Below, piece by piece: positions 55,226-64,000 of a stretch of DNA of 64,000 nucleotides. Numbering within the stretch: position 1 is the stretch's first letter; each line of letters opens with the position of its first letter. The notes under the pieces were generated by a model. It was not told the origin of the DNA. It ran no database searches and worked only from the letters and a program-made list of their open reading frames with translations. The DNA is from Candidatus Poribacteria bacterium. Its GTDB lineage: Bacteria; Poribacteria; WGA-4E; UBA9662. Location of the stretch: NCBI GenBank assembly GCA_012963885.1, contig DTUY01000182.1, forward strand, positions 1 to 64,000, given 5' to 3'. A program made the position numbers and the translations under genes.

Positions 55226-56364
55226 TCAACTTGAGTCGACAACCAATTTCCATAATCACGCGGCAGTGGTTCCAAATCCCCTAAGCCAGCTTCAGAACGC
55301 CAACGCAACAACGGATGTCCCCGATCTGTTTGTGGGAGGTCAACCCGCCTTCTATAAGCCGCTGATTCAAAAATCCCCATCATAACTTCGAGTACATGCC
55401 GACCTTGATAACCACTGCATTCGTGTTCATCATCTTTATCAAGTGCGCGAACATAATCATCAACAAAACAATAATCCTCCGGATCTGATCGGTTTTCTGA
55501 TTTATAGTGATCTGGAAATATAAGATCGAGATCTTCCCATTGTTGACCATTTGGCAGATAGTGCGGCTGCGGTAGCCACCATGCGCTACTTCCCTTCCAA
55601 AAAAGACGTCCTTCGCTGCCGTATATCTCCATTACATAAGCAGAAGTATCCATTCTATCGAACCGATGCTGCAGTAATGTCGCAGTGACATCATCATCAA
55701 ATTGAAGAGTGGCGGTAAGATGTTCACACGCGATTGTTCCCATACCACTCGGCGATGGAACCACATTTTGCGGAGTGATCGGTTGACCTTTTGTTGTCGC
55801 CTGAGCGACGACGCTTCGACAGACACCTCCAAATCTGAGCATATTGTTGATCATATGTGTACCGATATTCATCAGACCGTATCCACCGTAATATCCCTTG
55901 CCGCTACCGTATATGTAGCGTATTTTACCAATCTTCCCTTCATCGACGGCATGTTGTATCGCCTGCATGGCCGGACTCACCCGACCTTGATGATGCACAG
56001 CCACTTTGCTGCCTTGAAATTCTGCTTTCGAGATAACATCATCGGCTTGAACCAAGTCAATACACATCGGTTTTTCAACTTCAATATGGACGCCATGTTC
56101 CAACACATGCATACATAGACCATAATGAAATTCGGTTCCAGTCGGGATAGCGACGATATCGGGTGACGTTTGATCAATCATCTCATTTAAATCTGTAAAG
56201 CGTTCATTAACATCAACCTGCTGGCCAAGCGTATCTAAACGGTCCTCAATCAGATCACACAGACCAACAATTTTAGTACGAGGATGATCATAATATGCTA
56301 AAGCAGCAGCTTGCCCTCTTCCCCGACACCCTAGAATAGCCACTCGATAGGTATTTCCATTCAT
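55222..56364 (-). CDS. Gfo/Idh/MocA family oxidoreductase
   Basis: 380 residues from ATG 56364 (GGAG 7 bases upstream; frame open to 56391). Rossmann loop AILGCRGRGQAAAL, the E-K-P motif in VEVEKPMCID, and a C-terminal substrate domain with GTHMINNMLRFGG, which holds the usual His of the family. It should act on a sugar or inositol with NAD(P). Converges with the UxaA-like gene and follows the PhyH gene by 48 bases, so it may belong to one unit with it. Confidence 0.88.
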   Translation of the reverse strand: MNGNTYRVAILGCRGRGQAAALAYYDHPRTKIVGLCDLIEDRLDTLGQQVDVNERFTDLNEMIDQTSPDIVAIPTGTEFHYGLCMHVLEHGVHIEVEKPMCIDLVQADDVISKAEFQGSKVAVHHQGRVSPAMQAIQHAVDEGKIGKIRYIYGSGKGYYGGYGLMNIGTHMINNMLRFGGVCRSVVAQATTKGQPITPQNVVPSPSGMGTIACEHLTATLQFDDDVTATLLQHRFDRMDTSAYVMEIYGSEGRLFWKGSSAWWLPQPHYLPNGQQWEDLDLIFPDHYKSENRSDPEDYCFVDDYVRALDKDDEHECSGYQGRHVLEVMMGIFESAAYRRRVDLPQTDRGHPLLRWRSEAGLGDLEPLPRDYGNWLSTQVD

Positions 56365-56412
56365 TGTTTTACTCCAAATATTTGTCTTCATTTTAAAGGC
56401 TGGTAACAGCCC

Positions 56413-57147
56413 TCAATTCAAGGGAACTATTGGATCATAACCAGTATTATAACTGGTTGAATCCGCCGGAATATAGTGACAGATGAAGGCTTTTCGGAAT
56501 CGTGTACTTGAACGATTCGGTCTTGATCCATGAATTAATCGTCCATGAAAGAAGAGTAAGTCTCCTTTCTCCATTTCAACCAGATGTTCGGCATACTGAT
56601 CAGGTGGTTGAACCGCAGTATCGGTGAAAGATCGGCTGGTGTCTATCGGGCTCATTGGCAGAATGTCCTCAGCGTTCGATCCTGGTAACACAACCAACCC
56701 CCCATTTTCTTCATCAATATAATCCAAGGCCATCCAGGCAGCGATACAGGCATTCGGTTCTGTCCGAAGGTAATAGTCATCTTGATGGAAGTCCTGCCCC
56801 CGTGCACCGGGTGGTTTCCAGTAGAACATTGTTTGCAGTCCGATTGCCTCACTACCCAGTAGAACCCGAAGAACCTCGACAATTCGCGGATGTTTCAGAA
56901 AATGAAGAGAGAGATCGTCGACACGATGGGGATGCATCATCCGCGGATAGGTTCGGAGTGGATCGCCATCCGATTCCGATTCCAGTACGCTGTGGAAGCA
57001 TCCTGGAACTGACTTTCTGGCATGCAATGCTAACGAACGTTCAATCAATTTGTCACACTCTTGCATTGAAAACAGCTGCTTAATTAAGACATATCCATTA
57101 TTTTGATATTGGTTCTTAATATTGGACGGAATCTGTATTCCTGGCAT
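56413..57147 (-). CDS. Phytanoyl-CoA dioxygenase-family protein
   Basis: 244 residues from ATG 57147, preceded by a GAGG ribosome site 9 bases upstream; the open frame extends to 57255 but the domain begins at QNNGYVLIKQLF. Iron ligands H121-x-D123 (DFHQDDYYL) and H206 (GRLIHGSRPNRS) and the 2-oxoglutarate Arg in STRFRKAFICHY are intact. A free-standing PhyH of the size of bacterial small-molecule hydroxylases such as ectoine hydroxylase, substrate unknown. Same strand as the Gfo/Idh gene. Confidence 0.88.
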   Translation of the reverse strand: MPGIQIPSNIKNQYQNNGYVLIKQLFSMQECDKLIERSLALHARKSVPGCFHSVLESESDGDPLRTYPRMMHPHRVDDLSLHFLKHPRIVEVLRVLLGSEAIGLQTMFYWKPPGARGQDFHQDDYYLRTEPNACIAAWMALDYIDEENGGLVVLPGSNAEDILPMSPIDTSRSFTDTAVQPPDQYAEHLVEMEKGDLLFFHGRLIHGSRPNRSSTRFRKAFICHYIPADSTSYNTGYDPIVPLN

Positions 57148-57258
57148 TATTGAATCCTCATTTTCCACACAATTCGAAGTATAATTTATCAAGATAATAT
57201 CCTTTTTGTCTTCACCAACGAACAAGGATAAACAACGTGAAAGAATGCGACTCAAGTA

Positions 57259-58248
57259 TCAAGGGAATGCATCCTTGACACAACGGAACCCTACGTTATT
57301 GCTAGTAAATTTTGGAGGAACGCCATTTCGATAAGAAACCCGCACACGAAAATTATAGCTATTCCAAGCACCACCTCGTAAAACACGAGGTGTGGTGATA
57401 GCAGAAAAACCCTTCATGATGTCGACAATTTTGCCTCCAGAAAATGGGTTGCGGGTAGGCCCCTTCCTAACATCTTCATTATCTTTACATTTCTGATAGA
57501 AATCAGCATCCCATTCATCTAAGCACCACTCAGATACATTTGCCGCCATGTTCTTTAACCCATAACTGGCCGCCTTTTTTTCCAAATCATCCTCCTTCAG
57601 TGTTCTCGGTGCAGGTGCGCCAGACGGTGGTGGCCCTGCGAGTCTAGGTGCATAGGCGCCAGGAGATGATGTGCCTCCAACACCACTCCCGTAATTTGCC
57701 AACGTCATGTCTAAATAGTTGCCCCACGGATAGCGTAAGCCAATTTGGCCGCCACGGGCTGCATATTCCCATTCGGCTTCGGTTGGCAACCTTTTTCCCG
57801 CCCAAGTAGCATACTGCATGGCATCGTACCAACTCACATATATCATTGGATGCTGATCCGTTGTAGAATACCCCTCAATTTCCCCCCAACCTGGTTGAGA
57901 GAAAATTGATTCACTGCTATCTCTATCTTCCAGGTTATTACTATATTTTTCTTCTAGAAATTTCCTGTATTGACCAACTGTTACTTCGCCGATATCCATG
58001 TAGAATGAATGCAGGTAGACTTGATGTTTCGGCAGTTCGTTTTTATTGCCTTCTCTAAGGTAATCTCCCATCTCAAACTCTCCACCTGGAATATACTTCA
58101 TATGGCTACCATCTTTGTCACTTATAATGGTTTGGTCGTATTTTATCTCAGGTTGCTTTACCTTCTCGTCTTCCTTCTTGCTGCAACCAACTATTAATAC
58201 AATAGGAAGCAATAGCCCAAAAATAGAAACTCGCAAAATAACCTTCAT
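57259..58248 (-). CDS. Formylglycine-generating-enzyme-fold lipoprotein
   Basis: 329 residues with a lipoprotein signal peptide (LLPIVLIVGC, Cys22) and a SUMF1-type domain: GGEFEMGDYLREGNKNELP, YMDIGEVTVGQYRKF, YVSWYDAMQYATWAGKRLP, TEAEWEYAARGGQ, LRGGAWNSYNFRVRV and the end GFRCVKD. Most FGE-like proteins in this setting lack the catalytic cysteines; the C-terminal C-x-x-R-N-x-x-x-x-x pattern with active Cys is not clear here. Likely a surface or periplasmic binding or sensing module and not a sulfatase activator. Its end lies 111 bases from the PhyH gene. Confidence 0.85.
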   Translation of the reverse strand: MKVILRVSIFGLLLPIVLIVGCSKKEDEKVKQPEIKYDQTIISDKDGSHMKYIPGGEFEMGDYLREGNKNELPKHQVYLHSFYMDIGEVTVGQYRKFLEEKYSNNLEDRDSSESIFSQPGWGEIEGYSTTDQHPMIYVSWYDAMQYATWAGKRLPTEAEWEYAARGGQIGLRYPWGNYLDMTLANYGSGVGGTSSPGAYAPRLAGPPPSGAPAPRTLKEDDLEKKAASYGLKNMAANVSEWCLDEWDADFYQKCKDNEDVRKGPTRNPFSGGKIVDIMKGFSAITTPRVLRGGAWNSYNFRVRVSYRNGVPPKFTSNNVGFRCVKDAFP

Positions 58249-58439
58249 AACACACGTAAAACCGAGAACGGATATAATTTACACCGTTATATCTTTACTA
58301 TTGATCAAATCCTAGTTCCTTACCCAACCGGATGCTGGAATTATAGCAAAAACAGAAATACCAGACAACATTATAGTTATAGTAATACGCCCTAACTTTG
58401 GGAGACGCTAATCTGCCTACATGGATATCTACAAATGTG

Positions 58440-58468
58440 TTGAGATATGACTGAAAGGATGATATTCT
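58440..58468 (+). promoter_or_regulatory. Sigma-70 promoter of the PIG-L gene
   Basis: TTGAGA (58440-58445), 17-base spacer, TATTCT (58463-58468). The ATG at 58505 has GGAGAGG at 58490-58496. May also drive the VCBS and aldo/keto reductase genes that follow at short spacing. Confidence 0.5.
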
Positions 58469-58504
58469 TAGTTGTTACAGGAAATGAACGGAGAGGTTGG
58501 ATAG

Positions 58505-59326
58505 ATGTCACTTAAGCTTTTAGTTTTTGGAGCCCACCCTGATGACTGCGATATCCAGACTGGTGGTCTGGCCGCATTATACACCAAGCATGGGCACAAG
58601 GTTAAATTCGTTTCCATGACCAATGGAGATGCAGGACATCACCAAATGGGGGGAGCGTCTTTGGCACAGCGACGTAATGCCGAAGCGCAAGCCGCTGCGG
58701 AGGTTATAGGAATCGAATACCAACTATTGGATAATGGTGATGGCCGTCTTGAACCAACTCTTGAAAATCGATATCAAACAATTGAACTAATTCGTCAGTT
58801 TCAACCCGATCTGGTTATGACGCACAGACCCAATGATTATCATCCAGACCACCGTTATACCTCTATTCTAGTCCAAGATGCTGCCTATATGGTCACAGTT
58901 CCCAATATCTGTCCTTTCGTCCGTCATCTAGACCAGAATCCAATAATCATGTATACTCATGACCGTTTCTCAAAGCCGTGTCCATTTCAACCTGATGTGG
59001 CTATAAACATTGATAATGTGATCGAACAGAAACTTGATATGTTGCACTGCCATGAATCGCAATTTTACGAATGGCTACCCTACAATGCCGGCAGACTTGA
59101 TCAAGTTCCAGAAAATCCAATAGACAGACGCGAATGGCTTGCTCAACAGCGCTTAGACCGATTCAAGCGGATCGCTGACACACACCGCGATTTGTTGATC
59201 AAACTTTATGGTCAACAACAAGGTGGAAAAATTCAATACGCCGAAGCTTTTGAAACTTCAGAGTACGGATCGTATTTAACAGACGAGAAACGGGAAGAAT
59301 TGTTTCTCAGTGTCAGCATAACCTAG
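58505..59326 (+). CDS. PIG-L/LmbE-type deacetylase
   Basis: 273 residues. Zinc motif AHPDD (H11, D14) and HPDH (H113-x-x-H116) are intact, as in MshB, BshB and PIG-L de-N-acetylases. These remove an acetyl group from N-acetylglucosaminyl compounds. A substrate with an N-acetyl sugar fits the carbohydrate genes nearby but is not proven. First of a three-gene plus-strand run with 40- and 26-base gaps. Confidence 0.93.
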   Translation: MSLKLLVFGAHPDDCDIQTGGLAALYTKHGHKVKFVSMTNGDAGHHQMGGASLAQRRNAEAQAAAEVIGIEYQLLDNGDGRLEPTLENRYQTIELIRQFQPDLVMTHRPNDYHPDHRYTSILVQDAAYMVTVPNICPFVRHLDQNPIIMYTHDRFSKPCPFQPDVAINIDNVIEQKLDMLHCHESQFYEWLPYNAGRLDQVPENPIDRREWLAQQRLDRFKRIADTHRDLLIKLYGQQQGGKIQYAEAFETSEYGSYLTDEKREELFLSVSIT

Positions 59327-59366
59327 ACAAGCACGAGGCACAGACTATAATACTTGGAGACTCATA

Positions 59367-60764
59367 GTGAGAGCTAATGGTACCCATCGTTTAACCTCTC
59401 AACTGTTTTTTCGCGAAATTACACACTTGATTGAAGATAATTCAGAACAACTGAATTATGGAATCGCAATTATAGACATTGATACAGACGACGAATTTGA
59501 AGCCGTGGTGATGGGGTTCGGATATCCAAATGTAATCCTAAAACGTGACGGTGAAAAACTAGTAAATGTTGCCACTGGTTTGCTCAGTGACGAAGAAATG
59601 AACGCAATAGGCGTAGCCGGAGGAGATATTGATGGTGATGGCCAAGAAGAAATATATTTTCTCAATACAGGCACAGTTGGAGGAGAAAACCAGTTTTCCG
59701 ACCGATTAATCAGTTTTGAAAATGCTAAGTTCATCGATCTCTTTGAACTTAGCATTCATAAAAACATAAGGAACGTTGGGGCAGGTAGATCTGTTGCCTG
59801 TATTGATCGTACTGGAGACGGACAATATGGTTTTTTTATTGCTAATTATGCTTCCCCAATGAAATATTACGAGATGGATAATAACAACTATCTTCGTGAT
59901 ATTGCTCCAGAGCTTGGAATGAACATGGTTACTGGTGGCAGAAGCTTAATCGCCTTTCCAATACATTCAGATAAGACAGATCTTTTTGCTGGCAACGAAA
60001 TGGGGGCAAATTACCTGTTTATCAACCAGGGAAACGGTCAATTTACCGAGATGGCAAAGAGATTTGGTGTTCAGGATACTTATGAGGACGTCCGCGGAGT
60101 TTCTGCCTTGGATGTGAATGGGGACGGTGTCTTAGATCTGGTCTATGGTAACTGGAACGGTCCACACCGCATGTTCGTGAAGATTAACGATAAATTCGTC
60201 AACCAGGCCCCACCAAATCTGGCAGAACCATCCGCAATTCGAACAGTTATTGCTGCTGATTTGGATAATGATGGAGATGATGAAATATTTTTTAACAACA
60301 TCAATCAGCCCAATCGGCTTTTCAAGAGAATTGATGGTGAATGGAGACGTGTTGAACTTGGCACGGCAACCGAGCCAAACGGGTATGGCACCGGTGCCGC
60401 AGTTTGGGATTATGACAGTGACGGTACTCTTGAGTTACTTGTTTCTCATGGTGAACTGGAACCGCAGGCATTATCACTCTATAAATCCGTCAACTGCAAC
60501 AACTGGATTCGCATTATGCCGCTGACGCAATATGGCGCTCCAGCAAGAGGTTCTCTTGTACGACTAAGAGCAAAAAATCAAATAAAAATCAAACATATTG
60601 ATGCCGGCAGTAGTTATCTAGGACAAATGGAACCTGTTGCTCACTTTGGGTTAGGAAAGTTGAGCCAAGTTGATGAAATCGAAATTCAATGGCCCAATGG
60701 AATGCGAAAAAGCTACCCAACTCTTGAAATTAACACTTTTCATCGAATTGATTTTCCATTTTAA
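59367..60764 (+). CDS. FG-GAP/VCBS beta-propeller with UnbV/ASPIC C-terminal domain
   Basis: 465 residues, GTG start with TTGGAG upstream. Repeated calcium-type loops: DIDGDGQEE, DVNGDGVLD, DLDNDGDDE and DYDSDGTLE, the integrin-like FG-GAP/VCBS pattern, and a C-terminal domain with GAPARGSLVRL, VAHFGLGKLSQVDEI and WPNGMRKSY, typical of UnbV/ASPIC (CRTAC1-like). Such proteins are often secreted, yet no signal peptide is seen, so either export is non-classical or the true start is missing. Function unknown. Confidence 0.83.
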   Translation: MRANGTHRLTSQLFFREITHLIEDNSEQLNYGIAIIDIDTDDEFEAVVMGFGYPNVILKRDGEKLVNVATGLLSDEEMNAIGVAGGDIDGDGQEEIYFLNTGTVGGENQFSDRLISFENAKFIDLFELSIHKNIRNVGAGRSVACIDRTGDGQYGFFIANYASPMKYYEMDNNNYLRDIAPELGMNMVTGGRSLIAFPIHSDKTDLFAGNEMGANYLFINQGNGQFTEMAKRFGVQDTYEDVRGVSALDVNGDGVLDLVYGNWNGPHRMFVKINDKFVNQAPPNLAEPSAIRTVIAADLDNDGDDEIFFNNINQPNRLFKRIDGEWRRVELGTATEPNGYGTGAAVWDYDSDGTLELLVSHGELEPQALSLYKSVNCNNWIRIMPLTQYGAPARGSLVRLRAKNQIKIKHIDAGSSYLGQMEPVAHFGLGKLSQVDEIEIQWPNGMRKSYPTLEINTFHRIDFPF

Positions 60765-60790
60765 GCAACTGATGAAGCGAGAGAAGAACA

Positions 60791-62350
60791 ATGTTAAAAA
60801 AAGGGAATGCCTCCGCAGAAGGAACACAACGTTTTGTTAACCGTATGATGCAAGAATTCTCTACCTACAATCAAACTTCTTATCGTTGTCTCGGTGGTAC
60901 AAACTTGATGGTTTCAAAAGTGGGATATGGATCATATCGTGTCGATCAGCAGGTGGATGAACATATCGAGTCGCTAGAAGATTCTATGCGTTCTGGCTGT
61001 AATATTATAGATACTTCCAGTAATTATACAAATGGCGCGAGTGAATGCTTGATTGGAAGTGCGCTGACTAAGATGATTAATCAGGGGGAAGTTGAACGTG
61101 ATGAGATCATCCTGGTTTCAAAAACTGGTTACATCCAAGGGGATAATCTTGATCAAGCTATAAAACTCGAGAAAAGGGATCAGCCTTGGCCTGAAATTGT
61201 CAAATATACTGATGGATGTTGGCATTGCATTCATCCAGACTTCCTGATTGATCAATGGCAAAAAAGTGCGGATCGATTACAAGTTGGTACCATAGATGTT
61301 TACCTTCTACATAATCCGGAGTACTTTTTGTCCGAAGCGAAAAAAACAGGAAATCGGGAGTTCTTATCACAATTACGGGATGAGTTCTATCGACGAATCT
61401 TTCAGGCTTTCGTACAAATGGAGCGTTTTGTTGAAGAAGAAAAGATCCAGTTCTTTGGCGTTTCTGCTAACACGTTTGTCGCACCGCAACACGATTTCGA
61501 ACATGTTTCCTTGAGTCGAGTTCACGCAGAAGCTTTGAAAGCTGCTGAAACTATCCATGGGGCCCCAAACGTTAGCCATTTCAAAGTCATCCAACTCCCC
61601 TATAATTTACTGGAAACGGGTGCTTTACTGGAAAAAAACAATCAATTTGAAGACGAAACGTTAACTGTTCTTGAAATGGCAAAAGCCATAAACATCGGAG
61701 TTCTGGTCAATAGGCCACTAAACGCTTTTACCGAAGATCGGCTGTACCGTTTAGCTAGATACCCGCACGAACCACAATTTGATTATACGGCTCAAGTTAA
61801 AGCTAGCATTGAAATACTTAGTGAACAGGAAGACAAATTACGAACCCAGCTTAGGTCCGTGGGTAACCTAGATGATTCTGACGAAAGGAATCAGGATCCA
61901 TTTTTTAGTATGGGGGTTCTTTTGGACAACATCGTCAACCAAATAGAAGGCAGGGACCACTGGTTACAAATCGCACAGCGCTACTTGATTCCTCGGGTTA
62001 ATCACTGGATTAAGAACACTACGCAGAAATTATCCGACGCACAGCAGAAAAAATTAATCGCTCAAGTCGATCAATACGCCAAAGATGTTGAAAAGATTCT
62101 GTCCTTCATCACGCTGAAATTCAATCAAGCCGATTTTCAGCAAACCCAACCCATTGAAGATCGTTTAGACCCACATCTATCTGAACATGAAAAAAAATTG
62201 ACAATGTCACAAAAAGCGCTGAATTTCGTCTCTTCATCGCCAAGTGTTTCCGTCGTATTAAACGGGATGCGGCGTCCTGAGTATGTCGACGACGCGATGG
62301 GTATTATGAAAGTTGCCGATTTCGATTTTCCTGTTCAGAAAATGATATAG
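60791..62350 (+). CDS. Aldo/keto reductase-like protein, extended
   Basis: 519 residues, AGAGAAG before the ATG. Barrel features: TNLMVSKVGYGSYRVD, IIDTSSNYTNGASE, LVSKTGYI with the catalytic Lys, DVYLLHNPEYF (His), FFGVSANTF, and a late SVVLNGMRRPEY. The usual size is about 320 residues; the extra length is an insert between the NADPH-binding segments (about 330-480), predicted largely helical. NADP-dependent carbonyl reduction is expected; substrate unknown. Last gene of the run starting with PIG-L. Confidence 0.82.
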   Translation: MLKKGNASAEGTQRFVNRMMQEFSTYNQTSYRCLGGTNLMVSKVGYGSYRVDQQVDEHIESLEDSMRSGCNIIDTSSNYTNGASECLIGSALTKMINQGEVERDEIILVSKTGYIQGDNLDQAIKLEKRDQPWPEIVKYTDGCWHCIHPDFLIDQWQKSADRLQVGTIDVYLLHNPEYFLSEAKKTGNREFLSQLRDEFYRRIFQAFVQMERFVEEEKIQFFGVSANTFVAPQHDFEHVSLSRVHAEALKAAETIHGAPNVSHFKVIQLPYNLLETGALLEKNNQFEDETLTVLEMAKAINIGVLVNRPLNAFTEDRLYRLARYPHEPQFDYTAQVKASIEILSEQEDKLRTQLRSVGNLDDSDERNQDPFFSMGVLLDNIVNQIEGRDHWLQIAQRYLIPRVNHWIKNTTQKLSDAQQKKLIAQVDQYAKDVEKILSFITLKFNQADFQQTQPIEDRLDPHLSEHEKKLTMSQKALNFVSSSPSVSVVLNGMRRPEYVDDAMGIMKVADFDFPVQKMI

Positions 62351-62359
62351 ATCAATCGA

Positions 62360-64000
62360 TTATTGAACTTTCGCACCGTTAGGAATAGCCTTATCCAAAG
62401 TAAGAAGCGATAGATTCTTCTTGTTGACTGCAGCCAGTAACATCCCCTGCGATTCCAATCCGCGAATTCTTGCAGGTGTCAAATTGGCTACTAAAATCAC
62501 CTGTTTGCCGATTAAATCTTCAGGCTCATAACTCTGGGCTATACCAGCGATAACCTGGCGTTGCTCCTGCCCCAAATTCACCCTTAATTTCAGCAGTCTA
62601 TCGGCACCTTTTACTTTCTCTGCTTCAATTATCTGACAAACACGTAAATCGGTTTCCTTTACTTTGTCGATTGTAATGAGATTGCTTTCATTTACTGGTC
62701 CAGGATCTTTTGCTGTTTCCTTTTTGGACGGTGCGTCTTTTTTCGGAAATAGGGGTATCGGTTTGTGAATCGGGAGACCAGGAGGCAAACCACCCCATTC
62801 ACCTATTGAACCAAGATCCTGAGAGGAATCTCCAAGCCCCAGTTGCTGAAAAATTCTAACCGAAATTTCCGGCATAAATGGTAAAAGCAACACCGATACT
62901 ACACGTAAGCCTTCCATTGCATGATAGAGAATGGTACCCATTCGTTCGAGGTCATCTTTGAGTGACCAAACTTCGGTTTGCTGAATGTAACGATTGATCC
63001 GTCGAACATATTCAAAGATGGTTTCCAGTGCGGTATCAAAAGCAATAGATTCCATCAAACGATCGACCTGACCAATCAATTGAACTGCCATCTCCTTGAT
63101 CTCAGCATCAAATTCACCCGACTTGGTTGGTGCAGGTAAGGCCTCAAAATTTTTCCCCAGCAAGCCAAGTGCCCGATTCAAGAGATTTCCGAGATCATTT
63201 GCCAGATCCGCATTATACCGTGTTTCAAAACGTTCTTGCGTATAATCCCCATCATTGCCGAAACTAAATTCACGCATGAAGAAATAACGAAACGGATCAA
63301 GACCAAAGTCGTCGATTAGCCCATCTATATCAATAACGTTGCCGGTGGTTTTACTGATTTTCTCTCCATCTTTGGTCATCCAGCCGTGAGCAAAGATACG
63401 CTCTGGAAGAGGATGCTCAACTGCCATAAGCATGGCCGGCCAGATGATAACATGGAAACGGATAATCTCCTTGGCCATCATGTGCACATTTGCCGGCCAA
63501 AATCTATGATATAGGTCTCCATCTTCACAGTAGTCAAGCGCGGTAATATAATTGCACAACGCTTCAACCCAGACATAGATATTCTGGCTAGAATCAAATG
63601 GCAACGGAATCCCCCATTCCACCGACGAGCGGGAGATACTGATATCTTTCAATCCAGCCTTCAGTACTCCCATAATCTCATTTCGACGCGTTTCAGGTTG
63701 AATAAACTTGGGATTGGCCTCAATATGCGCAATCAACCGATCTTCATATTTTGAGAGTGCAAAAAAGTAATTGTCTTCTTGAACCAGATCAACCGGCAGT
63801 TTATGAATCGGACAATGGCTATCATCGGTAAGTTCCTTTTCAGTAAAAAACCTTTCGCATCTTCGACAGTAAAAACCTTCATATTTACCTTTGTAGATAT
63901 CACCACTTTGGTGCAGTCGAGTCAAAAATTTAGCCACACCTTTTTTGTGAAGCTCACTTGTTGTCCGAATGAAAAAGTTATGGGAAATATTTAACTTTTC
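62360..64000 (-). CDS. metG: Methionyl-tRNA synthetase, N terminus cut by the window edge
   Basis: Frame open to base 64000 (547 codons seen); the HIGH motif and first ~100 residues lie outside. Visible: zinc CxxC ... CxxH in FYCRRCERF and HCPIHK, the signature loop as KISKT (usually KMSKS), and after a Lys/Pro-rich linker a C-terminal tRNA-binding domain (ETDLRVCQIIEAEKVKG, ILVANLTPARIRG). The last domain is the one that lets MetRS dimerise and bind tRNA more strongly. Charges tRNA-Met. Converges with the aldo/keto reductase gene. Confidence 0.95.
   Translation of the reverse strand, partial: EKLNISHNFFIRTTSELHKKGVAKFLTRLHQSGDIYKGKYEGFYCRRCERFFTEKELTDDSHCPIHKLPVDLVQEDNYFFALSKYEDRLIAHIEANPKFIQPETRRNEIMGVLKAGLKDISISRSSVEWGIPLPFDSSQNIYVWVEALCNYITALDYCEDGDLYHRFWPANVHMMAKEIIRFHVIIWPAMLMAVEHPLPERIFAHGWMTKDGEKISKTTGNVIDIDGLIDDFGLDPFRYFFMREFSFGNDGDYTQERFETRYNADLANDLGNLLNRALGLLGKNFEALPAPTKSGEFDAEIKEMAVQLIGQVDRLMESIAFDTALETIFEYVRRINRYIQQTEVWSLKDDLERMGTILYHAMEGLRVVSVLLLPFMPEISVRIFQQLGLGDSSQDLGSIGEWGGLPPGLPIHKPIPLFPKKDAPSKKETAKDPGPVNESNLITIDKVKETDLRVCQIIEAEKVKGADRLLKLRVNLGQEQRQVIAGIAQSYEPEDLIGKQVILVANLTPARIRGLESQGMLLAAVNKKNLSLLTLDKAIPNGAKVQ

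Noticed and set aside
55702-56118. 138-codon plus-strand frame opposite the second Gfo/Idh gene
   Set aside because: Antisense to conserved motifs of a real gene and without recognisable domain.
56655-57083. 142-codon plus-strand frame opposite the PhyH gene
   Set aside because: Antisense shadow; the PhyH frame carries the complete iron triad.

Overview
The window (about 42% GC by eye) looks like a chromosomal segment of a Gram-negative, heterotrophic bacterium, most likely Candidatus Poribacteria or a close relative. This is inferred from gene content: a phytanoyl-CoA dioxygenase fused to HEAT repeats, a LamG-HEAT protein, a lipoprotein of the formylglycine-generating-enzyme fold, several Gfo/Idh/MocA oxidoreductases, uronate-type dehydratases and tandem carbohydrate-binding proteins. 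No rRNA, tRNA or other taxonomic marker is present; SecA, RpoD, PyrB, PyrD, pyruvate kinase and MetRS could be used for placement.

Layout. 0-3.7 kb: a 120-bp MITE-like element, a BNR-repeat protein, the sigma-70 factor and a pentapeptide-repeat protein. 3.7-15.5 kb: a long minus-strand run (membrane protein, SecA, Trm112-like, glycosyltransferase, CapD/WbpM-like, sugar-phosphate transferase, GalU, SppA, then an MsbA-like ABC exporter); a good -35/-10 pair at 15474-15502 could drive much of it. 15.6-23 kb: plus-strand housekeeping genes (PhhB, LpxL-like acyltransferase, CtpA, MBL hydrolase, pyruvate kinase, TPR protein). 23-26.3 kb: a gene graveyard (a frameshifted winged-helix gene running into a broken P-loop kinase gene, and a broken excisionase-like gene) around an intact mannonate-dehydratase-like gene. 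26.3-40.6 kb: a second ABC exporter, Zn-dehydrogenase, tandem CBM-like secreted proteins, a phosphodiesterase, PhyH-HEAT, a PhyH pseudogene, a TolB-like propeller, a thioredoxin-like gene with a single in-frame UGA (selenocysteine candidate), and a peptidase-AAC(3) fusion. 40.6-50.9 kb: pyrB (with a PyrI-type zinc domain) and pyrD behind LamG-HEAT and Gfo/Idh genes, MscS, a dehydrogenase and a large permease-like membrane protein. 50.9-52.5 kb: a decayed LamG piece and a frameshifted small gene. 52.5-64 kb: an internally duplicated UxaA-like protein, Gfo/Idh, PhyH, FGE-like lipoprotein, PIG-L deacetylase, VCBS/UnbV protein, a long aldo/keto reductase and MetRS (cut by the window end).

How they fit: an envelope/exopolysaccharide block (SecA, SppA, GalU, CapD, ABC exporters, LpxL) sits beside an accessory catabolic block for sugar acids and substituted carbohydrates. 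At least six genes are at different stages of decay, which suggests ongoing gene loss. The strongest candidate for something new is the UGA-containing thioredoxin-like gene at 36522-37670: its frame is otherwise intact and a consensus promoter lies upstream.
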